Below, piece after piece: positions 1-7,843 of a DNA stretch of 19,694 nt. The stretch is from an uncultured Methanomassiliicoccales archaeon (GTDB lineage: Archaea; Thermoplasmatota; Thermoplasmata; SG8-5): assembly GCA_938004075.1 (NCBI GenBank), contig CALKWP010000054.1, positions 1-19,694 on the forward strand, written 5' to 3'. Positions within the stretch are counted from its first letter, which is position 1. The number at the start of each line of letters is the position of its first letter. The position numbers and the translations under genes are program-made. Below the pieces are notes generated by a model, which was not told the origin of the DNA, searched no databases, and saw nothing but the letters and a program-made list of their open reading frames with translations.

Positions 1-47
1 GACCACCGAGATCTACACTCTTTCCCTACACGACGCTCTTCCGATCT
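1..47 (+). other. Illumina sequencing adapter contamination
   Basis: These bases match the 3' 47 nt of the TruSeq Universal (P5) adapter, ending in the Read 1 priming sequence CGACGCTCTTCCGATCT. This is library DNA joined to the contig, not genomic sequence. Genomic sequence therefore starts at about base 48, and anything read across the junction is artificial. The adapter identity is recalled from knowledge of the published oligo and matches without a mismatch as far as I can see. Confidence 0.97.
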
Positions 48-48
48 A

Positions 49-114
49 CCTGCGCCAGGAACCTATGAACAAGGCGAATTTGTATGGCAATTCCTACCCG
101 GAAAGGATTCATGA
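49..114 (+). CDS. Possible 3' end of a truncated upstream gene
   Basis: Immediately after the adapter one frame reads PAPGTYEQGEFVWQFLPGKD plus Ser and then TGA, a protein-like composition that could be the C-terminus of a gene cut by the contig end. It stops 76 bp before trpS, leaving room for the trpS promoter. Another frame (from base 50) stays open to 182 but would run through that promoter. The fragment is too short to assign a function. Confidence 0.3.
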   Translation, partial: PAPGTYEQGEFVWQFLPGKDS

Positions 115-148
115 AGCGCACCTCATATCATGTAACCCCTACCAAGCA

Positions 149-190
149 TTTATATCTTATCTTGATTATTCCCCGATAAGGTGAAAGCGA
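149..190 (+). promoter_or_regulatory. trpS promoter TATA box and ribosome binding site
   Basis: TTTATAT at 149-155 is a TATA-like box and predicts transcription starting near 178. AGGTGA (179-184), complementary to the archaeal 16S 3' end, lies 6 nt before the TTG at 191. This site decides in favour of the TTG start, because an in-frame stop at 182-184 excludes anything upstream and the next candidate (GTG at 209) has no such site. Confidence 0.6.
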
Positions 191-1327
191 TTGCCAGATG
201 ATTTCATTGTGACCCCCTGGGAAGTGTCCGGGGACATTGATTACGAAAGATTGATAGAGATGTTCGGGACCCAGAAGATAGACGAGAAGATAATCTCGAA
301 ATTCGTTGAGCATACCGGCGAGCTGCACACCATGCTTCGCAGGGGCATTTTCTATTCGCACAGGGACATGGACAAGATTTTCGAGGATCTGGAAAAAGGC
401 AAAGGTTTCGTCATGTACACTGGAAGGGGCCCGTCCGGACACACACACCTGGGGCATCTCATGCCCTGGCTCTTCACAAAATACCTTCAGGATAAATTTG
501 GAGTCGAACTGTACTTCCAGCTCACTGACGATGAGAAATTCATGTTCAAGCAGGACCTTACCCTGGATGACACCAGGAAATACGCCTACGAGAATGCGCT
601 GGACATAATCGCCCTAGGTTTTGACCCAGAAAAGACGCACATATTCCTGGACACGGAATACAGCAACCAGCTTTACAGGATTGCTATCAGCGTCGCTAAG
701 AAGGTCACGTTCAGCACTGCCAAGGCGGTCTTCGGCTTCAACAACAGCACGAATATCGGCTCAATCTGGTTCACCAGCATGCAGGCGGCACCAGCATTCC
801 TGCCAAGCGTTCTGAAGGGGCGAAACATCAGGTGCGTGATTCCCTGCGCGATAGACCAGGATCCGCATTTCAGGGTGGCCAGGGATATCGCCGAGGGCAT
901 CGGATTTTTCAAGCCGGCGCTGCTGCATTGCAAGATGCTTCCCAGCCTTGCCGGTTCGGATAAGATGTCGGCATCCCTGCCCAACACCAGCATATTCACG
1001 GTGGATGATCCCAAAGACATCAAGAAGAAGATTGGCAATGCATTCACTGGCGGTTGCGTCAGCGTGGAAGAGCAGAAGGTCAAGGGCGGAAATCCGGACA
1101 TCTGCTCGGTGTTTCAGTATCTCACATACATATTCGAGCAGGACGATGCCATGCTGGATGACAGGAAGAAAAAGTGTCGGTCTGGCGAGCTTCTCTGTGG
1201 CCATTGCAAGATGTACCTGACCGAAAAGGTTTTAACTTTCATGAAGGAGCACCAGGCCAGAAGAGAGAAAGCAAGAGATGTTGTCGAACAATTCATGCTC
1301 AGGGACTGCCAGGGTGAGCGCAAGTGA
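191..1327 (+). CDS. trpS: Tryptophanyl-tRNA synthetase, archaeal type
   Basis: Charges tRNA-Trp with tryptophan using ATP in the cytoplasm. The 378-residue protein carries both class I synthetase signatures: a HIGH-type motif in PSGHTHLGH (residues 81-89) and KMSAS (258-262) in place of KMSKS. The KMSAS form and the flanking sequence TGRGPSGHTHLGHL fit the archaeal/eukaryotic TrpRS branch rather than the bacterial one. The start is TTG at 191, supported by AGGTGA six bases upstream. The gene appears complete. Its stop overlaps the wecB start by four bases (GTGA), so the two are probably translated together. Family assignment is very secure; the closely related TyrRS is disfavoured by the overall motif context. 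Confidence 0.95.
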   Translation: MPDDFIVTPWEVSGDIDYERLIEMFGTQKIDEKIISKFVEHTGELHTMLRRGIFYSHRDMDKIFEDLEKGKGFVMYTGRGPSGHTHLGHLMPWLFTKYLQDKFGVELYFQLTDDEKFMFKQDLTLDDTRKYAYENALDIIALGFDPEKTHIFLDTEYSNQLYRIAISVAKKVTFSTAKAVFGFNNSTNIGSIWFTSMQAAPAFLPSVLKGRNIRCVIPCAIDQDPHFRVARDIAEGIGFFKPALLHCKMLPSLAGSDKMSASLPNTSIFTVDDPKDIKKKIGNAFTGGCVSVEEQKVKGGNPDICSVFQYLTYIFEQDDAMLDDRKKKCRSGELLCGHCKMYLTEKVLTFMKEHQARREKARDVVEQFMLRDCQGERK

Positions 1328-2376
1328 GGATACTGACGGTAATCGGCGCAAGGCCCCAGTTCATCAAAGCATCAGTCGTCTGCAAGGTTCTCAGGCAGAG
1401 GCATGAGGAGATTTTGATTCACACGGGCCAGCATTACGACGATGAGATGTCTGATGTTTTTTTCAGGACCATGGGTATCCCCGAGCCGGATTACAATCTG
1501 GAAGTTGGCTCCGGCCCGCATGGCTGGCAGAAAGCCAGGATGTTGGAGGGCATAGAGAAGATAATCATGGAAAGAAAGCCGGAGTGGATGCTTGTCTACG
1601 GTGACACTAATTCCACTCTGGCGGGAGCGCTGGCGGCAGTTAAAGTTCATGTTCCGGTCGCCCATGTGGAAGCCGGTCTGAGGTCCTTCAACATGAAGAT
1701 GCCTGAAGAGGTGAACCGAAAACTCACTGACCATATCTCGAGACTGCTTTTCTGCCCGACAAAGACAGCCATCCAGAACCTGGAAAATGAGGGACTGAGG
1801 GATGGCGTTCACCTTGTCGGGGATGTGATGTACGATGCCGCGCTTGAATATTCAAGTATCAAGACAGATATCCTCGAAAGGAATCATCTGAAATCCAAGA
1901 AATTCCTCATGCTGACTGTCCACAGGCCAGCAAACACCGACAACCGCCAGAACCTGGAAAATATATTCAGCGCCCTTGAAGGCCATGATGTGATTTTCCC
2001 CGCCCACCCAAGAACGGTGTCATTCATTGCAAAGCATGGAATCAATGTTCCGAAAAACATCACTCTAATCAAACCGGTGAATTACATAGATTCACTGGCA
2101 TTGACCAAGAATGCCAGCAAGTTGCTCACCGATTCCGGCGGAATGCAGAAGGAAGCTTATTTTCTTGGGACGCCTTGCATCACGCTCAGGGAAGAGACTG
2201 AATGGGTGGAGACAGTCCAGGACGGTTGGAACATATTGGTAGGCGCCGATAAGGTTGCAATTGCCAGGGCCATCGATGATTTCTCCCCGAAAGCGGAGAG
2301 AAAGGCCAGCTATGGGGACGGACATTCAGCCAAGAAGATTGTTGAAATAATGGAAAATACCAGCCCGCAGTGCTGA
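1324..2376 (+). CDS. wecB: UDP-N-acetylglucosamine 2-epimerase (non-hydrolysing)
   Basis: Interconverts UDP-GlcNAc and UDP-ManNAc, feeding synthesis of ManNAc-type sugars for surface glycans or protein glycosylation. The 350-residue protein begins MRILTVIGARPQFIK and keeps the family landmarks: R10, the VYGDTNSTLAG block with D94, HVEAGLRS with E116, the MPEEVNR glutamates near 128-129, TVHRPANTDN with H200, and the C-terminal DSGGMQKEA and GTPCITLREETEWVE blocks. The start is GTG, overlapping the trpS stop, which implies translational coupling. No other sugar-nucleotide gene (such as the usual UDP-ManNAc dehydrogenase) lies in this window, so the end product is unknown. It converges on nadA with only 5 bp between the stop codons. 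Confidence 0.93.
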   Translation: MRILTVIGARPQFIKASVVCKVLRQRHEEILIHTGQHYDDEMSDVFFRTMGIPEPDYNLEVGSGPHGWQKARMLEGIEKIIMERKPEWMLVYGDTNSTLAGALAAVKVHVPVAHVEAGLRSFNMKMPEEVNRKLTDHISRLLFCPTKTAIQNLENEGLRDGVHLVGDVMYDAALEYSSIKTDILERNHLKSKKFLMLTVHRPANTDNRQNLENIFSALEGHDVIFPAHPRTVSFIAKHGINVPKNITLIKPVNYIDSLALTKNASKLLTDSGGMQKEAYFLGTPCITLREETEWVETVQDGWNILVGADKVAIARAIDDFSPKAERKASYGDGHSAKKIVEIMENTSPQC

Positions 2377-2381
2377 ATTTG

Positions 2382-3302
2382 TCATCCGCGTCCGATGCTC
2401 ACCATCTTGTCCAACGGAGCTCTGGCTTTCTTCAGTATATCCGGCGGGAGTTCCAATTGGGGTGAAAGGGTTTCCAGACTTGCCAGGACCTTGTCCAGCG
2501 TTATGCGCTTCATGTTCTGGCAGATTGCATCCCCAACCGCGTAGAACTTCTTCCCGGGAATGTCCATTGCCATCCTGTAGGCCATATCTTTCTCCGTGCC
2601 AAGAATGAACTCGGTTGCGGAGGATTTCTTCGCGTGAGTGACCATGCCCTGGGTCGAGTAAGTGAAATCCGCATAATCGATAACTTCAGGAATGCATTCC
2701 GGATGGACCAAAACTTCAGCATTCGGATGCTGCGCTTTCAGGGCTTCCAGCTTTGCCACGGTTATCCTGTTGTGATGGACCGCGCAGAATCCCGGCCAGA
2801 GTATTATCTCTTTTTCGGGAACGAACCTCTGGACATACATGCCCAGGTTCCTGTCCGGCGTGAATATCACCTGCTTCTCGCGGAGGGATTGGACCACCTT
2901 AACAGCATTGCCAGATGTGCAGCAGATGTCGGATTCCGCTTTCACGTCAGCAGTGGTGTTGACATATGACACGACCGCAGCCTCCGGGTGCTTGGCTTTC
3001 ATCTCCCTCAGAAAAGGGACCTCGCACATATCCGCCATCGGGCATCTGGCATCGGGTTCCGGATGGATAATTATCTTCTCCGGGCTGAGTATTTTTGCAG
3101 TCTCTGCCATGAAATTAACACCACAGAAAACGATGACTTTGGCATCAAGCTTTGAAGCCTCAGTGGCCAGAGCCAGTGAATCCCCAAGCAGGTCGGCTAT
3201 GTCCTGGACATCCGGAATCTGATAATTGTGAGCGATTATCACTGCATTGTGTTCCGCTTTAAGCTTCTTAATTCGGTCAAGAATCTCTTGTGAAACTGGC
3301 AT
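2382..3302 (-). CDS. nadA: Quinolinate synthase A
   Basis: Condenses iminoaspartate with dihydroxyacetone phosphate to quinolinate, the de novo precursor of NAD. The 306-residue protein has the three-fold pseudo-repeat of the family and three cysteines at the expected spacing for the [4Fe-4S] cluster: C87 (RCPMADM), C173 (PGFCAVHH) and C261 (AICQNMK). Other landmarks are IIAHNYQIPDVQDIADLLGD, SYVNTTADVKA and VHPECIPEVIDYAD. The ATG at 3302 has a TATA-like CTTAATATG about 27 bp upstream, suggesting a leaderless transcript. The usual partners nadB and nadC are not in the window. Three further cysteines (C60, C93 and the C127-C128 pair) are not assigned to the cluster. Confidence 0.95.
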   Translation of the reverse strand: MPVSQEILDRIKKLKAEHNAVIIAHNYQIPDVQDIADLLGDSLALATEASKLDAKVIVFCGVNFMAETAKILSPEKIIIHPEPDARCPMADMCEVPFLREMKAKHPEAAVVSYVNTTADVKAESDICCTSGNAVKVVQSLREKQVIFTPDRNLGMYVQRFVPEKEIILWPGFCAVHHNRITVAKLEALKAQHPNAEVLVHPECIPEVIDYADFTYSTQGMVTHAKKSSATEFILGTEKDMAYRMAMDIPGKKFYAVGDAICQNMKRITLDKVLASLETLSPQLELPPDILKKARAPLDKMVSIGRG

Positions 3303-3429
3303 CTAAACTGGGATTGGGGTCGGACATATTAAGTTTGCGATTGGTTTCAAGCATAGAAAATACAAGTTGCCAGCATTCAATTAGCTGCTTAGCAATAGAT
3401 ATATTAATCGCCTCGCCGTCCGGGTAATC
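3303..3429. promoter_or_regulatory. Divergent nadA/priS promoter region
   Basis: This 127-bp spacer separates divergent nadA and priS. On the plus strand TATATTAA (3400-3407) lies about 26 bp before the priS ATG. On the minus strand CTTAATATG (3325-3333) lies about 27 bp before the nadA ATG. Both distances match the archaeal TATA-to-transcription-start interval, and neither start codon has a convincing GGTGA-type site, so both transcripts are probably leaderless. The box assignments are by eye. Confidence 0.55.
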
Positions 3430-4665
3430 ATGGGAACCGGTAAGCCGGGCATAAACCAGGGGCCGAGGCAGGATTTCATCAAGGATAGATTCAGGAGATA
3501 TTATTCCAAAACCAACGTAACTGCGCCGGGGAAGCTGGATAACAGGGAGTTCGGCGTGATAACCGAAAGAGGCGGGATGTGGCGCCATCTGGGCTTCGCA
3601 AGCGTGGCGGAATTGCAGAATTTTCTGGTGAAGCATGCCCCGCTGCATGCCTACCATTCCTCAACGTACTACACAAAGCCAAATGCGAGAACGATGGATG
3701 AGAAGGGCTGGCTCGGCGCTGACCTCATATTCGATCTGGATGCCGACCATATAAAAGGCACAGAAAAAATGAACATGGAGCAGATGCTGGCGGCCGTGAA
3801 GGTGCAATTCGAGAAACTGGTCAATGATTTCCTGCTGGATGATTTCGGATTCGATGAGTCAGACGTGAAAATAGTTTTTTCCGGTGGAAGGGGATATCAC
3901 GCACACGTTACCTCGGAGAAAGTGCTTGGCCTCAACAGCCATGAGAGGCGTGAGATAGTGGATTACATCACCAAGCCAAGCATGAACATGGAGTCGCTTC
4001 TCGAAAAGAAGATATTCGACACGAGATCATATCAGGGTCACGACACAAAAAAATACATAATAAGACTATATCCCGCTGATACGCCTGGGTGGAGGGGAAA
4101 GCTCACCAAGAATATCCTGAAATTCCTGGATAGCACGGAGAATCTATCCCGGGAAGAATTGATTGACATGTTCACAGGCTACAGCGGCATCGGCGAGAAG
4201 ACAGCCAGGCAGATATACGAAAGCATGTACCTCGGCAATCCAGGTAACCGCGGAATAGATAAAATACGTAGCGATCTTAACCTGGAACCGTTCTCTGAGG
4301 ATTCTGTAAGAGCCGCATTCATCAACCACATAGTCAAGGAGATGACTGTTGACCTTGGCGGGGAAACGGATGAACCGGTGACCACGGACACCAAACGCCT
4401 GATACGCCTTCCCGGGTCCCTGCATGGGAAATCAAGTCTTGTGGTCAGAAAGATGAGCGTTGCGGAACTTTCCGGGTTCGAACCTCTCAGGGATTCTGTT
4501 TGGCCCGGCTTTGACGGTAAACCCGTGAAAGTCGTCGGAACTGCCGACCATGAGGTGAAACTTCAGGGAGAAGTGTACAAAGTGGCGAAAGACGCGGAAA
4601 CCGAGCTGCCCGAACATGCCGCATTGATGTTCTTTTGTCAAAAAATGTGCGACATACGAATCTAA
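3430..4665 (+). CDS. priS: DNA primase small (catalytic) subunit PriS
   Basis: Catalytic subunit of the archaeal/eukaryotic-type primase, which makes primers for replication with PriL (not in this window). The 411-residue protein has the acidic catalytic motif FDLDADH (D102, D104, D106), the SGGRGYHAHV block (151-160), DEPVTTDTKRLIRLPGSLHG (314-333) with the third catalytic region, and the usual C-terminal LPEHAAL. Only two cysteines are visible, C403 and C407 in the last nine residues, so the zinc-knuckle cysteines found in several archaeal PriS proteins are not evident. The ATG at 3430 is supported by a TATA box about 26 bp upstream. It diverges from nadA and is followed by a long gene-free AT-rich stretch. 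Confidence 0.94.
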   Translation: MGTGKPGINQGPRQDFIKDRFRRYYSKTNVTAPGKLDNREFGVITERGGMWRHLGFASVAELQNFLVKHAPLHAYHSSTYYTKPNARTMDEKGWLGADLIFDLDADHIKGTEKMNMEQMLAAVKVQFEKLVNDFLLDDFGFDESDVKIVFSGGRGYHAHVTSEKVLGLNSHERREIVDYITKPSMNMESLLEKKIFDTRSYQGHDTKKYIIRLYPADTPGWRGKLTKNILKFLDSTENLSREELIDMFTGYSGIGEKTARQIYESMYLGNPGNRGIDKIRSDLNLEPFSEDSVRAAFINHIVKEMTVDLGGETDEPVTTDTKRLIRLPGSLHGKSSLVVRKMSVAELSGFEPLRDSVWPGFDGKPVKVVGTADHEVKLQGEVYKVAKDAETELPEHAALMFFCQKMCDIRI

Positions 4666-5365
4666 TAAAATTATTACTAAAATAAATAAGATAGAAACGG
4701 CATCGACGATGCAAAAATAGCTCTAAACAGTAATAAATTATAGATATTCGTAATATTCATTGCATCGCAATTTGATATTAGAAATAATGACGTCACACCC
4801 ATTACTATAAAAATATTACGTCGCATTCTCTATGTTTTACGACAGACAAGAAAGCAGTAAATAAACTTACCGATTGCAGGGAATCTACCAATTTTTACCT
4901 CAGAATATCGTAATAAAATTAAACAAAACGTAATAATGAATATTCGCAATAAATCGAAAATGAATAAATAGATGAAAAGATGATGAATCCCCTAGACCCG
5001 GGAAGCGAGAAACAAGGATCTATGCGAATTTGAGTGTGAATGATGCAGAATCATACGAGATGTATCATTTTAGGATAAATAATAAAATGAATTAGACTTA
5101 ATAACAAATTATTTTTATCTTAAAGATATAAATAGATAATATCGGTTTAGAATGTAAGTATAAAGAATGTAAAATTATACATAAATATACATAAATTTAC
5201 TAAATAAAGTCTTAAGATAAATTAATTGAAAAGGGATGGAAAAATTTACAAAAAAGAATTAAAAATATGTGTTTTAAAAATTTAATACGAATAAATAAAC
5301 TATTAAGATTAATTATTATGAGAATCGTAGGAAACTATTTTTAAATCCTTCCCGATGCGATGACG
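4666..5365. other. AT-rich gene-free region downstream of priS
   Basis: About 700 bp, roughly three quarters A+T by eye, with stops in all frames and no plausible gene. It holds a 13-bp palindrome GCATCGACGATGC (4700-4712), a hairpin with stem ATTGC/GCAAT (4759-4771) extendable by AATAT/ATATT, several scattered CGTAATA/TTACG words, and tandem ATACATAAAT units (about 5178-5197). A less AT-rich island at about 4980-5090 contains CCCCTAGACCCGGGAAGCG and an AATGAT/ATCATT inverted repeat ending in TTTTAGG; it could be a small RNA. No Orc1/Cdc6 gene or recognisable origin box is present, so I do not call an origin. Confidence 0.4.
5337..5345 (+). promoter_or_regulatory. TATA box for the zinc-ribbon gene
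   Basis: TTTTTAAAT is centred 25 bp before the ATG at 5366 and only 19 bp before the ATG at 5360. Archaeal initiation falls about 25 bp downstream of the box, so this favours a leaderless transcript beginning at or near 5366. Confidence 0.45.
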
Positions 5366-6493
5366 ATGGCAGAAGAGGATGTGAAGTGCCCGATATGCGG
5401 GACACTTAACAAACAGGGTTCGGAAACCTGTACGATGTGCAAGACAAGGCTTGCGAAAGGTGAGAAAGGAAAGATGAAAGTCACATCACCCAAAGCTAGG
5501 CCCAAGACACATATAGAGATAGATATAGAAGATCCGCTCACAAGGAAGAAGCTGGAAGAGCTCACACTCATCCCAGGTGTTACAAGGAAAAAAGCGCTCA
5601 TGCTGTATCAATCTGGCATTCACAGCATGGAAGAATTCCTGATGAAGGCATTTGAGGGGGAACGATTCTCCACCAATTATTCCAGAACTGTTGCAAACAA
5701 ACTGCTTGTCCAGTCCCTCGGAAAGAAGAAGAAAGGCACTGAGATGCCATGCCCCTCCTGCAAGGCAATGAATCCTGCCAGCGCCAAGAAATGCAAGGTG
5801 TGCAATTTTGACATAGAGAGTGCCCTCAATTCAGTTAACATTGAGGAAATCACTGACACCTTGAACGACTCTGTCAAGGATATACTGGAGAATCTCAAAC
5901 AATCGGAAGATTTCGAGGCTCTTCCCGAAGAGATGAAAGCTCAATTTGCTGCAGCCATCGGTTCTGAAGATATCAATTATGAATTAGAAAAACCCAAGGA
6001 TATTGAATCGCTGGGCATAGATCTTGACAAGATTGACAGCGAGCTCAAAGAAACGGCTCAGACGCCAGTTCCTGAGAGCCAGCCGGTTGAGGAGAAAGAA
6101 CCTGTAAATGGGCCAGAGCAAGAATCCGGCCTGGAACAACAATCCATACAGAAAGCAGAGAACAAATCATCTACCGGCAATGAGAAGGCAGATGCAAAAA
6201 CAGACAAGAAGGATAAGATACGCAACATCCTCATGGAGAAAGTGGTGAAATGGAGAAAAGCTGGTTACGATGTTGCCCCGCTTGAGAATTATCTTGAAGA
6301 TGTTGAAGGCTTTAAAATAAAGGCAAAAGAGGTTCTTGGCGATGGAAAAACAGTCAAACTGCGTTACCTAAAACAGCTGGAAATGTGGAGGGAGAAAGGC
6401 TTTGACGTTTCAGAGCTGGAGCCAATACTGGATACAGATATAGACCTGTTCCAGGAGAAGGCAAAAGAGATACTTAAAAAACAGAAAAAATAA
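5366..6493 (+). CDS. Zinc-ribbon / helix-hairpin-helix protein with C-terminal repeats
   Basis: Not recognised as a named protein. The 375 residues divide clearly: a zinc ribbon (C8, C11, C22, C25); a helix-hairpin-helix-like segment, LIPGVTRKKALMLYQSGI (about 68-85); a second zinc ribbon (C129, C132, C143, C146); a long acidic, Q/E/P-rich low-complexity linker; and a C-terminal pair of similar units, WRKAGYDVAPLE (from 296) and WREKGFDVSELE (from 341), each followed by an FxxKAKEVL/IL helix. The ribbons and hairpin suggest nucleic-acid binding; the C-terminal units look like small helical interaction modules. Single-gene transcription unit. ATG 5360 is the alternative start, adding two residues. 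Role unknown. Confidence 0.85.
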   Translation: MAEEDVKCPICGTLNKQGSETCTMCKTRLAKGEKGKMKVTSPKARPKTHIEIDIEDPLTRKKLEELTLIPGVTRKKALMLYQSGIHSMEEFLMKAFEGERFSTNYSRTVANKLLVQSLGKKKKGTEMPCPSCKAMNPASAKKCKVCNFDIESALNSVNIEEITDTLNDSVKDILENLKQSEDFEALPEEMKAQFAAAIGSEDINYELEKPKDIESLGIDLDKIDSELKETAQTPVPESQPVEEKEPVNGPEQESGLEQQSIQKAENKSSTGNEKADAKTDKKDKIRNILMEKVVKWRKAGYDVAPLENYLEDVEGFKIKAKEVLGDGKTVKLRYLKQLEMWREKGFDVSELEPILDTDIDLFQEKAKEILKKQKK

Positions 6494-6576
6494 TATATCT
6501 AAATATATTTAATAAAATTAATAAATAGATAATAATATAAAACAAAAATATTTAGAAATAAATAAATTTATTAATA

Positions 6577-7182
6577 TCAATTAATTTTATATTTTCCAAT
6601 CATATATATTTCCGAACTCGATTTTCTCGATGCATCGGGAGAGTATCTCCTTGCATTCCGGAACATCCTGCGGATCCGCTCGAATAGTTCAGGAGCCATG
6701 TCTCCATCGAATACCTTCACAACCAAATTGCCACCCGGCCCCAGGAACGTTTCCGAATAACTCAAGGCCATCTCCGCCAGCTCGATCGAACGGGCATGGT
6801 CGAATGAATAATTTCCGCTGATGTTCGGGGCCATGTCTGATATCACAATGTCCGCATTTTTACCCTCGAGCATTTCTCTTACTGTGGCAAGCATCTGCCC
6901 GGACCTAGCATCGCCCTTGAGAGCTGTGACGCCCTCAATCGGCTCGATTGGCTTTATGTCTAAGGCAATGACATGGCCGCTCTTTCCGACGAACTCGGCT
7001 GCGACCTGAGACCAACCGCCGGGACTGGCGCCCAGGTCAATTACAACATAACCTTGCTTTATCACATTGAACCGCTCGTTCAACTGAATCAACTTGTATG
7101 CGGCCCGGCTGCGATAATTATCTTTCTTGGCCTTCCTGTAATAGTAATCTTTCTTCCGGTCGTTGAGCCATTTGCTGCTCAT
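6577..7182 (-). CDS. rlmE: 23S rRNA 2'-O-ribose uridine methyltransferase RlmE (FtsJ/RrmJ family)
   Basis: SAM-dependent 2'-O-methyltransferase; the family methylates a uridine in the A-loop of 23S rRNA on the large subunit. The 201-residue protein has the SAM-binding motif DLGASPGGWSQ (49-59), ALDIKPIEP, and the full K-D-K-E tetrad: K30 (AAYK), D116 (SDMAPN), K156 (VVKVF) and E191 (SSEIY), each 8 lower than in the E. coli enzyme. I place the start at the ATG at 7182 (MSSKWLNDRKKDYY), the usual N-terminus of archaeal homologues. A longer reading from 7218 would overlap the upstream winged-helix gene. A GTGAT sequence lies just before the ATG. It is the second gene of an operon with a 4-bp gap. 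Confidence 0.93.
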   Translation of the reverse strand: MSSKWLNDRKKDYYYRKAKKDNYRSRAAYKLIQLNERFNVIKQGYVVIDLGASPGGWSQVAAEFVGKSGHVIALDIKPIEPIEGVTALKGDARSGQMLATVREMLEGKNADIVISDMAPNISGNYSFDHARSIELAEMALSYSETFLGPGGNLVVKVFDGDMAPELFERIRRMFRNARRYSPDASRKSSSEIYMIGKYKIN

Positions 7183-7186
7183 GAAA

Positions 7187-7780
7187 TCACACGCCCAGCT
7201 TTGTCTGCTTGGTGTCAAGAGCTAAACTGCTCGCTTTGAATTTGTTCAGCAGGGCTAACTGTAGAATTACTTCATATTCCTTGTCGAAACTCACATCTTT
7301 GAGGAAATATGCCTGCTCCTTCATGGGTAACTTGACTCCGCGCTTGGCAAGCGTTCGCTTGAGTTCCAGCCTCTCCTCGCCAGAAAGGTCCATGGCGGAA
7401 GATTCCGGGGGGGATGCCAAACCGGCTCGGGCCAATTCGCTCTGAAACACCGGCCTCTTGAAGAGCTTCTGGAAGAAATAGAGAATAATCTCTGAGCGCT
7501 GGCTCTCGGGTATGAGTTCGGTTCGCATTGATATCTCCATCACAGTTTCATAGATGTCCTTGTCAGCAGCAATGGATATTGAATATACCTTCGATGGCGG
7601 AAATTCCCTGGACGAGAGAATCCCCATCTCCTCCATTGCCTTTAGGTAGCCAGTTAGAACTAACCGATGCACCTTGTGCCCCTGCTCTGTCAACGTGCGA
7701 TGCAATGTGCTGATGGATTTCTCCCCTTCCTCCAATTCCTGAAGGATCTTAGCTTTGAAACTGTCATCTGGAATGAACAT
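7187..7780 (-). CDS. Winged-helix DNA-binding protein upstream of rlmE
   Basis: A 197-residue protein without a specific family name that I can give. Residues about 8-60 (FKAKILQELEEGEKSISTLH onward, then GYLKAMEEMGILSS) read as a winged helix-turn-helix. The rest is mixed helical with a conserved-looking tail (PMKEQAYFLKDVSFDKEYEV). No cysteine metal site or membrane segment. It is first in a two-gene unit with rlmE, 4 bp apart, and its promoter carries inverted-repeat arms around the TATA box, which suggests autoregulation. The ATG at 7780 follows GGTGA by only 3 nt, so initiation may be effectively leaderless. Regulation of rlmE or other RNA-processing genes is conjecture. Confidence 0.75.
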   Translation of the reverse strand: MFIPDDSFKAKILQELEEGEKSISTLHRTLTEQGHKVHRLVLTGYLKAMEEMGILSSREFPPSKVYSISIAADKDIYETVMEISMRTELIPESQRSEIILYFFQKLFKRPVFQSELARAGLASPPESSAMDLSGEERLELKRTLAKRGVKLPMKEQAYFLKDVSFDKEYEVILQLALLNKFKASSLALDTKQTKLGV

Positions 7781-7794
7781 CTTTCACCCGACTT

Positions 7795-7843
7795 GGTAAC
7801 AAACCTGGTAATAAATAATTCTTTCGGTGGTTTGTTTGTTACC
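7795..7843 (-). promoter_or_regulatory. Promoter and candidate operator of the winged-helix/rlmE operon
   Basis: GGTAACAAACC (7795-7805) and GGTTTGTTTGTTACC (7829-7843) form inverted-repeat arms, the second with a 4-nt internal expansion. Between them lies an AATTATTTATTA TATA-like stretch (minus strand, about 7808-7819), placing initiation near 7788, just before the ATG at 7780. A palindrome straddling a TATA box is a typical archaeal repressor site; the obvious candidate ligand is the winged-helix protein it precedes. Confidence 0.5.

Noticed and set aside
4666..5365. Replication origin next to priS
   Set aside because: AT-richness and a primase gene alone are insufficient; no Orc1/Cdc6 gene or repeated origin-box pair was seen.
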